Assembly (NCBI RefSeq): GCF_003002815.1
Contig: NZ_PVTF01000009.1
Span: 248,001 to 312,000, forward strand
Origin: Umezawaea tangerina
GTDB taxonomy: Bacteria > Actinomycetota > Actinomycetes > Mycobacteriales > Pseudonocardiaceae
Direction of reading: 5' to 3'
Length of the DNA: 64,000 nucleotides
Below, in pieces: positions 17,853-26,377 of this stretch. The notes under the pieces were generated by a model. That model did not search any database. It was not told the origin of the DNA and saw nothing but the letters and a program-made list of their open reading frames with translations. A program made the position numbers and the translations under genes. Position 1 is the stretch's first letter. Every line of letters begins with the position of its first letter.

Positions 17853-17915
17853 ACGCGAGCGTTGTCCTGGCACGCGGACGATTGTGACCGACGTCGAACG
17901 AGGGAGAAGAGCACG

Positions 17916-18941
17916 GTGGCAGCGGACGACAGCGCCGACTTCGAGCGCACGCCGATGAAGTTCGTGGACCGGGTCACCGCGGACGCGGCCGACGGCTGGC
18001 CGGTCGAGGCCGGGCGGTACCGGCTGGTGGTCAACCGGGCGTGCCCGTGGGCGCACCGCTCGGTGATCGTGCGCAGGCTGATGGGGCTGGACGACGCGAT
18101 CTCCCTCGGCGTGACCGACCCGATCCAGGAGCTCATCGCGGGCGAGGTGCACTGGGTGTTCACCGCGGGGACCGGCAGCCCCGGCGACCTCGACCCGGTG
18201 CTCGGCGTGCACGCGCTGCGCGACTCCTACCTCAAGCGCGACCCGGCCTACGACGGCGGCGTGAGCGTGCCGGGGCTGGTGGACGTGCCCAGCGGGCACC
18301 TCGTGACCAACGACTACGACCAGCTCACCCTGGACCTGGGCTCGGAGTGGAAGGCGCTGCACCGCGAGGGCGCGCCGGACCTGTACCCGGTGGCGCTGCG
18401 CGACGGCATCGACGAGCTGAACGACCACGTCTACCGCAACGTCAGCAACGGCGTCTACCGGGCCGGGTTCGCGCCGTCGCAGGCGAGCTACGACCGGGCC
18501 GTGCGCGGGGTGTTCGACGGGCTGGACGGGCTGGAGGACCGGTTGACCCGGCAGCGCTTCCTGATGGGCGACCGGATCACCGAGGCCGACGTCCGGCTGT
18601 ACCCGACGCTGGCCCGCTTCGACGCGGTGTACCACGGCCACTTCAAGTGCAACGCGCGCAAGCTGATCGAGTACCCGGCGCTGTGGGCGTACGCGCGGGA
18701 CCTGTTCCAGACGCCCGGTTTCGGCGACACGACCCACTTCGACCACATCCGGCGGCACTACTACGGGGTGCACGTGGCGATCAACCCGACGAGCATCGTC
18801 GCCGTCGGCCCCGACCCGGCGGCCTGGCTCACGCCGCACTTCCGCGAGCAGCTGGGCGGTTCCCCGTTCGGCGACGGCACCCCGCCGGGACCGCCGCCCG
18901 CCGTCGACCGCGTGCCCGCGGTGGTCCCGGTCCCGTCCTGA
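17916..18941 (+). CDS. Glutathionyl-hydroquinone reductase family (Xi-class GST, YqjG/ECM4)
   Basis: 341 aa, GTG at 17916 with GGGAG nine bases upstream. The Xi-class active-site motif C-P-W-A is present in RLVVNRACPWAHRSVI, and the C-terminal helical domain carries the family blocks VYRNVSNGVYRAGF, FLMGDRITEADVRLYPTLAR, and FDHIRRHYYGVHVAINPTSI. Enzymes of this family reduce glutathionyl-hydroquinones using the catalytic cysteine. Actinobacteria generally use mycothiol, so the natural thiol partner here is probably not glutathione; that is inference. A terminator hairpin follows directly. Confidence 0.9.
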   Translation: MAADDSADFERTPMKFVDRVTADAADGWPVEAGRYRLVVNRACPWAHRSVIVRRLMGLDDAISLGVTDPIQELIAGEVHWVFTAGTGSPGDLDPVLGVHALRDSYLKRDPAYDGGVSVPGLVDVPSGHLVTNDYDQLTLDLGSEWKALHREGAPDLYPVALRDGIDELNDHVYRNVSNGVYRAGFAPSQASYDRAVRGVFDGLDGLEDRLTRQRFLMGDRITEADVRLYPTLARFDAVYHGHFKCNARKLIEYPALWAYARDLFQTPGFGDTTHFDHIRRHYYGVHVAINPTSIVAVGPDPAAWLTPHFREQLGGSPFGDGTPPGPPPAVDRVPAVVPVPS

Positions 18942-18947
18942 CCGACC

Positions 18948-18980
18948 GGTGCCGTGGACGGGACGACCGTCCACGGCACC
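18948..18980 (+). terminator. Perfect 13-bp stem-loop
   Basis: Arms 18948-18960 and 18968-18980 pair perfectly with a 7-nt loop, 7 nt past the reductase stop. Because it covers 18954, a start of the next gene at that ATG is unlikely. Confidence 0.75.
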
Positions 18981-19019
18981 GGGCACGACCTGCCCCCAAG
19001 GCACCTGGTGGGGCACTAT

Positions 19020-20606
19020 GTGCCGGTGCTTGGACTGGAAATCGTCGTCGTCCTCGGTGTGGCGATCCTGCTGTCCGGTGTCGTGGCGCCCCGGCTGCAC
19101 GTCGCGCCACCGCTGGTGCTGCTGGCCTGCGGGGCGCTGCTGGGCTTCGTCCCGGCGCTGCGCGGGGTGAGCCTGCCGCCGGAGCTCATGCTGCTGGTGT
19201 TCCTGCCCGCGCTGCTCTACTGGGAGAGCCTCACCACGTCGTTGCGCGAGATCCGCAGCAACCTGCGGTCGATCGTGCTGGCGAGCACCCTGCTGGTGGT
19301 CGCGACGGCGGCGTCGGTCGCGGTGGTCGCGCACGCGCTGGGGCTGCCGTGGGCCCCGGCCTGGGTGTTGGGCGCGGCCGTGGCGCCGACCGACGCGACC
19401 GCCGTGGGCGCGATCGCCAGGGGGCTGCCGCGGCGCACCGTGACGACGTTGCGGGCCGAGAGCCTGGTCAACGACGGCACCGCGCTGGTGATCTACGGAC
19501 TGGCGATCGGCGTCACCGTCGGCGAGCAGCAGCTCGGCCTCGGCAGCGTCGCCGGGCTGACGCTCCTCGCCTACGCGGGCGGCGCGGTGGCCGGTCTGGT
19601 CGCGGCCTGGCTGTCGGTGCAGACCCGGCGCAGGCTGGACAACCCGTTGCTGGAGAACGTGCTCAGCGTCGTGACGCCGTTCCTCGCCTTCTTGCTGGCG
19701 GAGTTCGCGCACGCGTCCGGTGTGCTCGCCGTCGTGGTGTGCGGGCTGGCGCTGAGCCAGATCGGGCCGCGCCTGGTGCGCGCGGACACCCGCCAGCAGT
19801 CGACCGCTTTCTGGAGCCTGTCGACGTTCCTGCTCAACGGCGCCCTGTTCGTCCTCATCGGACTCCAGGCGCAGACCGCGATCCGCGGCCTCACCACGAC
19901 GATCGGCACCGCGCTGGTGCTGGTGGGCGTCATCTCCGCCGCGGTGTTCGGCACCCGGCTGCTGTGGATGTTCACCGTGCCCTACGTCGTGCGGGCGCTG
20001 GACCGCCGACCCGAGCAGCGGCTGCGGCGGGTCGGTCCCCGTGTTCGGATGGTCAGCGTCATGGCCGGTTTCCGCGGCGCGGTGTCGCTGGCCGCGGCGC
20101 TGGCCGTGCCGGAGGTGATCGCGTCCGGCGAGGAGTTCCCCGGCCGCGACACCATCATCTTCGTGACCTCCGGCGTCGTCGTGGTCACCCTCGTCGCGCA
20201 GGGCCTGCTGCTGCCGGTCGTGGTGCGCTGGGCGCGGCTCGGCCCGGACACCGAGGTCGAGGAGGAAAGGCTGATGGCGCAGCGGATCATGTCCGAGGAG
20301 GCCACCGCCGCGCTGCCCGAGCTGGCCGCGCAGCTGGGCACCAGCGGCGCCGTGCACGAGCGGCTGCGCCAGGAGCACGAGAAGCACCTGCGCAAGCTGC
20401 ACGCAGGCAACGACGAGGACGCCGAGCGCTTCCGCGTCTACAACGACGAGTACACCGCGCTCCGGCTGGCCGTCATCGCGCACAAGCGGGCGACCGTCGT
20501 GCGGCTGCGCGACGAACGCAGCATCGACGACACCGTGCTGCGCCAGATCCAGTCCACTTTGGACATCGAGGAGGTCCGCCTGTCCCGGCGGGAGATCGCC
20601 GAGTAG
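19020..20606 (+). CDS. Na+/H+ antiporter (CPA1 family)
   Basis: About 528 aa with 12 or so membrane helices and a soluble helical C-terminal tail of about 120 residues. CPA1 landmarks: LMLLVFLPALLYWESLTTSL, the ion-site segment APTDATAVGAIARGLP, LRAESLVNDGTALVIYG with the conserved N-D pair, and FRGAVSLAAALAVPE. It exchanges cytosolic Na+ or K+ for protons. Starts at 19008 or 19020 (both GTG) are possible; 19020 has GGTGGGG eight bases upstream. Upstream in-frame codons lie inside a terminator. The stop is one base from the stop of the convergent MerR gene. Confidence 0.9.
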   Translation: MPVLGLEIVVVLGVAILLSGVVAPRLHVAPPLVLLACGALLGFVPALRGVSLPPELMLLVFLPALLYWESLTTSLREIRSNLRSIVLASTLLVVATAASVAVVAHALGLPWAPAWVLGAAVAPTDATAVGAIARGLPRRTVTTLRAESLVNDGTALVIYGLAIGVTVGEQQLGLGSVAGLTLLAYAGGAVAGLVAAWLSVQTRRRLDNPLLENVLSVVTPFLAFLLAEFAHASGVLAVVVCGLALSQIGPRLVRADTRQQSTAFWSLSTFLLNGALFVLIGLQAQTAIRGLTTTIGTALVLVGVISAAVFGTRLLWMFTVPYVVRALDRRPEQRLRRVGPRVRMVSVMAGFRGAVSLAAALAVPEVIASGEEFPGRDTIIFVTSGVVVVTLVAQGLLLPVVVRWARLGPDTEVEEERLMAQRIMSEEATAALPELAAQLGTSGAVHERLRQEHEKHLRKLHAGNDEDAERFRVYNDEYTALRLAVIAHKRATVVRLRDERSIDDTVLRQIQSTLDIEEVRLSRREIAE

Positions 20607-20607
20607 G

Positions 20608-20985
20608 TCAGACCTGCGCGGTCTCCACCCACGTGCACCCGGACTCCGGGCTGCCGCTAAACAGGATGATCTCGTCGAGCTTGTCCCGCGCCCGCACCAG
20701 GTCCGCGATCTGCCCGTCGATGCGCTCCCGCTCCGCGGCCAGCGCGGTGCGCGACTCCGGCGTGCTGGCCTTCGACACGACGCACGGCAGCAGCCCGCGG
20801 ATCGCCTTGCTGGACAGGCCGGCGGAGTACAGCAGCTGGATCAGGTCGACCCGCTCCACCGCCGACTCGTCGTACTGGCGCTGACCGCCGCACCCGCGCA
20901 CCGACGTGAGCAGCCCCTGCTCCTCGTAGTAGCGCAACGACCGCACCGCCACGCCGGTCTTCCCCGCGAGATCACCGATCCGCAC
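20608..20985 (-). CDS. MerR-family transcriptional regulator
   Basis: 125 aa from GTG at 20985, with GGAGGG just upstream. The winged helix opens VRIGDLAGKTGVAVRSLRYY followed by EEQGLL, the MerR signature. A coiled-coil dimerisation helix comes next (AERERIDGQIADLVRARDKL). Two cysteines, in GLLPCVVS and SGCTWV, could be sensor ligands but do not match the CueR or SoxR patterns. The gene is divergent from a secreted lipase, and a MerR-type promoter with an overlong spacer lies between them, so the lipase and perhaps the regulator itself are the likely targets. Confidence 0.87.
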   Translation of the reverse strand: MRIGDLAGKTGVAVRSLRYYEEQGLLTSVRGCGGQRQYDESAVERVDLIQLLYSAGLSSKAIRGLLPCVVSKASTPESRTALAAERERIDGQIADLVRARDKLDEIILFSGSPESGCTWVETAQV

Positions 20986-21019
20986 GACACCCTCCACCCG
21001 TGACCTGGGCCACTGATCA

Positions 21020-21051
21020 TTGCAGCTCACATCTGTGTCAGGTTTTAGCGT
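21020..21051 (+). promoter_or_regulatory. MerR-type promoter with 20-nt spacer and dyad
   Basis: TTGCAG (21020-21025) and TAGCGT (21046-21051) are separated by 20 nt, longer than the usual 17. The spacer contains the imperfect dyad CTCACA-TCTG-TGTCAG at 21026-21041. Overlong spacers with a central dyad are the classic arrangement for MerR activators, and a MerR gene is adjacent. Confidence 0.5.
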
Positions 21052-21092
21052 AGCCGAGTTCGACCCGACCCATCGGAACGAGGAACCCGGCC

Positions 21093-22106
21093 ATGATCCC
21101 CACCCTCCGCCGCGCGGCACTGGGCCTGCTCCTGCTCGCGGGCCTGACAGCCGCCCCTGCCACGGCGGCCACCCACGGCTACGCGCCCGTCGACCGCCTC
21201 GGCCCCCGCCTCTCGGTACCGGCCGCCACCCTCGCGGCCGCCGTGACCTGCACCCCGAACGCCACCCGCGCCGACCAGGAGGTCGCCCTGTTCGTCCCGC
21301 CCACCGCGCTGGGCCCGGACGTGTTCGCCTGGAACTGGTTCCGCGCGATGGACAGCAGCGGCCGCCCGTACTGCTCGGTGGAGCTGCCGGGGTACGCCCT
21401 CGGCGACATCCAGGTGTCCTCGGAGTACGTCGTGCACGCGATCCGGCACGTCCACGCGGTCAGCGGCCGCAAGATCGCCGTCGTCGGCTACAGCCAGGGC
21501 GGCCTCGAACCCCGCTTCGCGCTCCGCTTCTGGCCCGACACCCGCGCGATGGTGGCCGACTACGTCGCCCTCGCCACCCCCAACCACGGCAGCACCGGCA
21601 ACGACTCCGGCTGCGCCGCGGGCAGCTCCTGTCCCCCGTCGTTCTGGCAGATGCGGTCCAGCTCGGCCTTCCTGAAGGCCCTCAACTCCCGCCAGGAGAC
21701 CTTCCCGGGCATCTCGTACACGAACGTCTACACCGTCCACGACCAGTACGTCACCCCGAACCAGGACGACACCGGCTCCACCAGCCTGCACGGCGGCGGA
21801 GGCCGCATCACGAACATCGCCCTCCAAGACCTCTGCCCCGCCGACCAGAGCGAACACATCGCCATCGGCACCTCCGACCCCATCGCCCACGCCCTCACCC
21901 TCGACGCCCTCACCCACCCCGGCCCCGCGACCCCCTCCCGCCTCTCCCCCGACCTGTGCGCGCAGCAGTACATGCCGGGCGTGGATCCGGCGACGTTCGC
22001 GGACGACTTCGCGGCCACCAACGCCGCCATCACCGCGAATCTGGCGACTGCGCCGCAGGTGACGGCGGAGCCCGCGTTGAAGGCGTACGTGTTCGCGGGG
22101 AGGTAG
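21093..22106 (+). CDS. Secreted lipase / alpha-beta hydrolase
   Basis: 337 aa with a clear signal peptide (RRAALGLLLLAGLTAAPATA, cleavage near residue 27). The nucleophile elbow is GYSQGG (VVGYSQGGLEPRFALRFW), and the preceding PYCSVELPGYALGDIQVSSE matches the secreted triacylglycerol-lipase family of actinomycetes. A catalytic aspartate and histidine are probably in YTVHDQYVTP and further on. Cys pairs (GCAAGSSC, LC) suggest disulfides. AACGAGGAA precedes the ATG. Expression is probably under the divergent MerR regulator. Confidence 0.87.
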   Translation: MIPTLRRAALGLLLLAGLTAAPATAATHGYAPVDRLGPRLSVPAATLAAAVTCTPNATRADQEVALFVPPTALGPDVFAWNWFRAMDSSGRPYCSVELPGYALGDIQVSSEYVVHAIRHVHAVSGRKIAVVGYSQGGLEPRFALRFWPDTRAMVADYVALATPNHGSTGNDSGCAAGSSCPPSFWQMRSSSAFLKALNSRQETFPGISYTNVYTVHDQYVTPNQDDTGSTSLHGGGGRITNIALQDLCPADQSEHIAIGTSDPIAHALTLDALTHPGPATPSRLSPDLCAQQYMPGVDPATFADDFAATNAAITANLATAPQVTAEPALKAYVFAGR

Positions 22107-22116
22107 GTCATGCTCG

Positions 22117-22443
22117 GTGCCAGAACGCCGCGTGGGCGTGGAACGTCAGCTGACTCGAATCCCGATCCCCTTGTCGCGCCGCCGCTTCCTCATTCCGCTC
22201 GCCTGTGCGTCGGCCGTGCTGGCCATCGCGTTCACCAGCGTGGTGCAAGACCAAGACGAAGGACCCGAAGCCGCCGAACTCAAGCTCGACGAGCCCGTCC
22301 TCGGACCCGACCGACATGTCCACGGCGGAATCCTCCTCGAGTTCCTCCACCACGGATCCACCGGTAAGCGGATCGAGCCGTGTGGACCGGCCCCAGTGGT
22401 GCGTCCGCGGCGTCGGCCCCGGCGATCAACTCCAGGACGCTGA
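22117..22443 (+). CDS. Small hypothetical membrane-anchored protein
   Basis: 108 aa from GTG at 22117, eleven bases after the lipase stop; AGGTAGG lies nine bases upstream. A single membrane segment (RRRFLIPLACASAVLAIAFT, about residues 21-40) is followed by an acidic stretch. The last part becomes Arg/Pro-rich, as if the real reading frame had been left near 22380, where an adjacent frame carries more protein-like sequence. It could be the 5' half of a frameshifted gene. No function recognised. Confidence 0.35.
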   Translation: MPERRVGVERQLTRIPIPLSRRRFLIPLACASAVLAIAFTSVVQDQDEGPEAAELKLDEPVLGPDRHVHGGILLEFLHHGSTGKRIEPCGPAPVVRPRRRPRRSTPGR

Positions 22444-22636
22444 GCTACCCGTGGCGGGACTGGTGCGGCTGTTGGCGACGGCGCCGCCGGAAGCGCTGAC
22501 GTCGACGACCAACCAGGTGGACGCCGACGCCAGCGCTTCGGTGGTGCAGGCCGGGCACATCGAGAAGGTGGAGCAGCACTTCCACCGGGCGGGCGAGCCA
22601 TCGACGCCCGAAGCCTGTCCGCGCACCCGACCCTGA
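22382..22636 (+). CDS. Small hypothetical protein with VVQAG...HFH motif
   Basis: 84 aa from GTG at 22382, overlapping the previous small gene in another frame. The segment LVRLLATAPPEALTSTTNQV is followed by SVVQAGHIEKVEQHFHR. A short 'VVQAG-x-I-x-x-V-x-x-H-F-H' stretch of this kind is common in small or C-terminal segments of actinobacterial proteins, often near NTPase or signalling proteins. It may be the true C-terminal half of the gene starting at 22117, separated by a frameshift. Function unknown. Confidence 0.35.
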   Translation: MDRPQWCVRGVGPGDQLQDAELPVAGLVRLLATAPPEALTSTTNQVDADASASVVQAGHIEKVEQHFHRAGEPSTPEACPRTRP

Positions 22637-22651
22637 AGCGGGCCGGGCCCC

Positions 22652-23587
22652 CTACATCGGCAGTTCCACCATCCACTCGCCGGTGAACCGCTCCGGTACC
22701 ACCGTCACCGTCACCCGCTGTCCGACCTCCAGCCCCTGCCAGTTGGTGTCGCGAGGGATCACGGCGACGCCTCCGATGGCCTCGTAGTCCCACCAGGAGT
22801 GGTCCTGGACCTCGACGTCGTTCACGAGCACGCGCAGCCTGCCGGGAGTGGTGGACTGGACGCGGAAGTCGCCGCCGCCGGGCCACGTCCAGGTGAGCTG
22901 CCGCGGCAGGTTCGGGTCGGTGGGGTCGGAGCGGAGGACGGTGGTGCCGAGGTGGGGCTGTCGCAGGGCCCTCAGCTCGGCGGGGCGGGGTGGGAACGGG
23001 TAGGTGTCCGGGGGTACGGGTTCACCCACGGCGATCGCGGCGGTCACGTCGGGTGGGGCCGGGACGAGGCGGTAGCCGGATTCCGCGGGTGGCTCGGGGG
23101 CGTGCCTGCCCTCGATCGCGACAGCCACCACCGACGGCTTGCCCACCGCGACGCCGTAGTCCGCCCACGTGGGCAGGGTGGAACCGCCGCCGGGACCGCA
23201 CGGCACCAGGCCCGCGTCCCGGCCGTCCACGACCACGCGGACCACGACCTCCTTGTCGCAGCGGAGGAAGAGGCTGAGGTCGAGCGTCCGGGGGACGAAC
23301 CGCGTGACGGCGGTCCTCCCCGTGGCCTGGGCGAGGATCCGCGTTCCCTGGTGGTGGTCCGGGTAGGCCCGCACCGGCCCGGCGGGCAGGTGCCCCTCCC
23401 GTGGCGTCGGCACGACCAGCGCGTAGAGCGCGCCGACCAGCGCCAGGCACAGCGCACCGGTCACCGCCCGGCGCCGTCGGGAGGCCCGGACGAGGGACTG
23501 CACACCCGCGACGCGGGGACCGGCAGGCGCGTCCGGCAGGTGGTCGGCGCGGTCGCGCAGCACCGACGCGAGGTCGTCGAGGTTCAT
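22652..23587 (-). CDS. Membrane protein partnered with a SigE-family sigma factor (putative anti-sigma)
   Basis: 311 aa. It starts at ATG 23587, overlapping the sigma-factor stop by 4 nt. The N-terminal 40 residues are cytosolic (MNLDDLASVLRDRADHLPDA), followed by an Arg-rich stop-transfer and one membrane helix (AVTGALCLALVGALYALVVP, about residues 41-60). A roughly 245-residue extracytoplasmic domain rich in beta-type sequence completes it. The overlap with a sigma gene and the one-helix topology suggest an anti-sigma or sensor role, but no zinc-binding HxxxCxxC motif is present. The function is an inference from context. Confidence 0.65.
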   Translation of the reverse strand: MNLDDLASVLRDRADHLPDAPAGPRVAGVQSLVRASRRRRAVTGALCLALVGALYALVVPTPREGHLPAGPVRAYPDHHQGTRILAQATGRTAVTRFVPRTLDLSLFLRCDKEVVVRVVVDGRDAGLVPCGPGGGSTLPTWADYGVAVGKPSVVAVAIEGRHAPEPPAESGYRLVPAPPDVTAAIAVGEPVPPDTYPFPPRPAELRALRQPHLGTTVLRSDPTDPNLPRQLTWTWPGGGDFRVQSTTPGRLRVLVNDVEVQDHSWWDYEAIGGVAVIPRDTNWQGLEVGQRVTVTVVPERFTGEWMVELPM

Positions 23588-24078
23588 CGCCGCATCCCTT
23601 CCCGTACCACGGAGTCGTCCAGCCGCAGCTTCGCGATCGCTCGGCTGGCCTGGCTCTTCACCGTGCCGATCGAGCAGCCCAGCACGTCGGCGGCCTGGGC
23701 TTCGGTCATGTCCTCGTAGAACCGCAGCACCACGACGGCCCGCTGCCTGCGCGGCAACCGCCCCAGCGCCTGCCACAGCCACTCGCGCTCGTCGACCGCC
23801 GCCTCCGGCGACACCCCGACCGGCTCCGGCAACACCTCGGTCGGCCGCTCGTCGCGCCACCGCCGACGCCACCACGTCGCGTAGGTGTTGACCATGATCC
23901 GCCGCACGTACGGCTCCGGATCCCCCTGCACCCGCTGCCACGCCCGCCACGCGCGGGCCAGCGAGGTCTGCAGGAGGTCCTCCGCGTGCCCCATGTCCCG
24001 TGTCAGCAGGAACGCGGTCCGCAGCAGACGCGTCGAAGCGCCCGCCACGAACTCCTCGAACCCCTCAGGTACCCCCAC
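23584..24078 (-). CDS. SigE-family RNA polymerase sigma factor (ECF)
   Basis: 164 aa from GTG 24078, preceded by GGGAGGGA seven bases away; a longer frame to 24195 lacks support. Region 2: GFEEFVAGASTRLLRTAFLL, DMGHAEDLLQTSLARAWRAW, PYVRRIMVNTYATWWRRRW. Region 4: WQALGRLPRRQRAVVVLRFY followed by EDMTEAQAADVLGCSIGTVK. This matches the short actinobacterial SigE/TIGR02983-type sigma factors. It directs RNA polymerase to a small regulon, probably including its own operon; the co-translated membrane protein is the probable regulator. Confidence 0.9.
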   Translation of the reverse strand: MGVPEGFEEFVAGASTRLLRTAFLLTRDMGHAEDLLQTSLARAWRAWQRVQGDPEPYVRRIMVNTYATWWRRRWRDERPTEVLPEPVGVSPEAAVDEREWLWQALGRLPRRQRAVVVLRFYEDMTEAQAADVLGCSIGTVKSQASRAIAKLRLDDSVVREGMRR

Positions 24079-24371
24079 CGCAGTCCCTCCCGACTCGCCG
24101 GACTCGGGTACTACAAGTCGGACAGCCCGAACGGTTGCACGGGCCGCGAAACGGCGGCGCACCGATCCGGGAGAACAGCTCGTGGTGGAACCCACCGCCC
24201 CGTTGGGCCAACCGGGTGCGCCGAGGGCTTGCTCCTATCGGCTGTTCCTCCGCGAAGGCAACACGTCGGCGGGAGCGGGGTGGCAGGGTGGCGGGCCCTG
24301 GTAGCAGGGGGTTGTGGCCTGGGGGATTCGACCTGGTGGTCGACAGGTGCTGTCAAGTCCGGGGGGACGAC
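24079..24371. promoter_or_regulatory. Divergent intergenic region (293 nt), no gene
   Basis: This gap separates the sigma-factor operon (minus) and the HTH regulator (plus). It must contain both promoters. No convincing -10/-35 pair or inverted repeat stands out by eye. Confidence 0.4.
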
Positions 24372-25364
24372 GTGCCGCAGTTGCGCATCCACTTCACCGA
24401 CGCGGACATCGCGCGGACGCGGTTGAGGCTGGAGGTGGACCTCATGTGGGAGATCGTGAGCAGCGTCCAGGTCCTCCAGCACACCGACGGGGGTCTGCCG
24501 TTCGACCTCTGGCGCCGCGGGGTGCGGGAGAGCATGAGCCGGGACGGCGGTCTGCGGGCTGCCGTGCGGACGCTGGTGGCGGTGGCGCCGCACGCGGCCT
24601 ACTTCCCGGACTTCCTCACGCCCGCGCGGCACGTGCCCGACATCGCCACCGGTGTCGACGCGGTCCTGTCGACGCCGCCGTGCGCGCTGCGCCAGCAGGT
24701 CGACAGGCTGCGGCCGACGGGGAGTCCGGCGGCGAGGTGGCTGGCCGAGCTCGCCCGCGGGCGGTCGGTGGCCCTGAAGCAGCTGCGGCAGGCCCTGCAC
24801 GTGTACTTCAGGACCCTGGTCGAGCCGCACCTCCAGGTGATCGGCGACGGGCTGCGCATCGAGTGCGCGGGCTGGGCGCAGCGCTACCTGAAGACCGGCC
24901 CCGAGGGGCTGCTGAAGTGGCTCGGCCAGGAGACGAGCTGGCAGCCGCCGGTGCTGGCCGTCGACTACCCGCTGGACCGCGACCTGCACCTCGGCGGGCG
25001 CGGCCTGGAGCTGATCCCCTGCTACTTCTGCCTGCACCACCCGGTGGCCCTCGCCGACCCGCTGCTGCCCCCGGTCCTGGTGTTCCCCATCCGGGTCGAG
25101 TCGCGGCTGCTGGCGGGCGGGCGTGGCGGCGGCGACCACGTGAGCGCGCTGCTCGGGGCCACCAGGGCGACGATCCTGCGGTCGGTCCTCCACGGCGGCA
25201 CCACGACCGGGCTGGCGCGGCAGGTCGGCATCGCGCCGGCCACCGTCAGCCACCACACGGGCGTCCTGCGCGACGCGGGGCTGATCACCACCGACCGGCA
25301 CGAGAACGTCGCCGAGCACCTCGTCACACCGCTGGGACTCCAAGTGCTCGCCGCGGGTAGGTGA
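24372..25364 (+). CDS. Winged-helix transcriptional regulator (ArsR-like C-terminus)
   Basis: 330 aa, GTG at 24372 with GGGGGGA just upstream. The first 250 residues form a domain seen in actinobacterial regulators (LRIHFTDADIARTRLRLEVD, then a WEIVSSVQVLQ helix) whose ligand is unknown. The last 75 residues are a winged helix of ArsR type: LLGATRATILRSVLHGGTTT, LARQVGIAPATVSHHTGVLR, DAGLITTDR. Fusion of a C-terminal HTH to a long N-terminal domain fits the 'DUF5937/HTH' type of regulators. It stands alone and faces away from the sigma operon, with 293 nt between them. Confidence 0.78.
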   Translation: MPQLRIHFTDADIARTRLRLEVDLMWEIVSSVQVLQHTDGGLPFDLWRRGVRESMSRDGGLRAAVRTLVAVAPHAAYFPDFLTPARHVPDIATGVDAVLSTPPCALRQQVDRLRPTGSPAARWLAELARGRSVALKQLRQALHVYFRTLVEPHLQVIGDGLRIECAGWAQRYLKTGPEGLLKWLGQETSWQPPVLAVDYPLDRDLHLGGRGLELIPCYFCLHHPVALADPLLPPVLVFPIRVESRLLAGGRGGGDHVSALLGATRATILRSVLHGGTTTGLARQVGIAPATVSHHTGVLRDAGLITTDRHENVAEHLVTPLGLQVLAAGR

Positions 25365-25394
25365 CCCCGAGGGTCCACTGTGGACACGCCCCGG

Positions 25395-26309
25395 TCAGGA
25401 CGGGTCGGCGCCGCGCCAGGCGGCGACCCACAAGCCCATCCCGGCGGTCACGAGCGTCGCGGCCAGCCAGCCGCTGAAGCCGCTGCCGTCCAGGTAGGCC
25501 CAGAACAGGCCGATGAAGGGGGCCGGGATCACCAGCACGGCGTCGGCGCGGAGCTGGCGTCGCCACCCGGCGGACCGGGCCGCGGCCACGACGTCCGGGT
25601 CCGGTTCGGCGGGGCTGTCGCCGCGGCGGCCGCGGGGGTGCTTGGAGGTGACGGGACCGGAGGGGTAGAGCAGCACGTCGCCGACCTCGACCACGACGAG
25701 CCGGTCGCGGTTCGGGTCGCCGTGCAGCACGACGTCGGCCGGGGACGGCATCGCGACGAGGGCGGGGTCGTAGTAGACGGGGACCCAGCGCTCGCGGGGG
25801 CCGTCGACCTCCAGCCAGGAGCGGACGATGAGGCCCGACTGGACGCGGACGCGGCGGACGCGGGCCTTGCGGGCGGGTTGGCGGGCGGCGCGGGAACGGG
25901 TGAGCAGGCGCCAGGCGGTGGCTGCGATGACGAGCAGGACGACGGCGGCGGTGAAGGCGAGGCCGCTGAGGGCGCGGTCGGCCTGCACCAGCAGCTCGGC
26001 GCCGGGCATCACGACCTGGCCGGGGTCGTCGGGGTCGTAGGCGACCTGGGTCTTCTGGCCCGGTGCCGGTGGGCGGCCGGGGATCTCGACCAGCGCGGTC
26101 CGGTAGGTGCCGTCGGGCAGCGGCCAGCTCAGCTCGACGGTGTTCTGCGCGACCCGGACGACCTGGCCGACCGCGCGGCCGGTCAGCGTGCCGATCCGGT
26201 CCGACGCCGAGGTGAACGACAGCAGCGCGGTCACCGCGACGCCCGCGCACAGCACCAGGACGACCGCGACCGCGGCGACGCCGTGGCGCACCGCCCTGAC
26301 CCGGAACAA
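25395..26309 (-). CDS. DUF3592 domain membrane protein
   Basis: 304 aa, TTG start at 26309 chosen because GGAGGAG lies five bases upstream; no ATG or GTG is as well placed. The DUF3592 pattern is visible: GRAVGQVVRVAQNTVELSWP, then TYRTALVEIPGRPPAPGQKT and VAYDPDDPGQVVMPG. It is flanked by membrane helices at about residues 10-32 and 115-135, with two more near the C-terminus (AVLVIPAPFIGLFWAYLDGS, and the last 25 residues). The role of these proteins is unknown. It follows the peptide ABC operon but a terminator separates them. Confidence 0.75.
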   Translation of the reverse strand: MFRVRAVRHGVAAVAVVLVLCAGVAVTALLSFTSASDRIGTLTGRAVGQVVRVAQNTVELSWPLPDGTYRTALVEIPGRPPAPGQKTQVAYDPDDPGQVVMPGAELLVQADRALSGLAFTAAVVLLVIAATAWRLLTRSRAARQPARKARVRRVRVQSGLIVRSWLEVDGPRERWVPVYYDPALVAMPSPADVVLHGDPNRDRLVVVEVGDVLLYPSGPVTSKHPRGRRGDSPAEPDPDVVAAARSAGWRRQLRADAVLVIPAPFIGLFWAYLDGSGFSGWLAATLVTAGMGLWVAAWRGADPS

Positions 26310-26330
26310 GCGAACTCCTCCTCCACAGGC

Positions 26331-26364
26331 CGACGGCCCGGCGGGAGAACCCACCGGGCCGTCG
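26331..26364 (-). terminator. 11-bp stem-loop after the substrate-binding protein gene
   Basis: Arms 26331-26341 and 26354-26364 pair perfectly around a 12-nt loop, starting 14 nt past the stop of the ABC substrate-binding protein gene on the minus strand. Confidence 0.65.
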
Positions 26365-26377
26365 GGGACCATCGCTA

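Noticed and set aside
18954-19019. ATG 18954 as start of the Na+/H+ antiporter
   Set aside because: It lies inside a perfect terminator hairpin and the added residues are not antiporter-like.
20608-20985. SoxR or CueR assignment for the MerR protein
   Set aside because: The cysteine pattern needed for an iron-sulfur cluster (CxxCxC) or copper site is missing.
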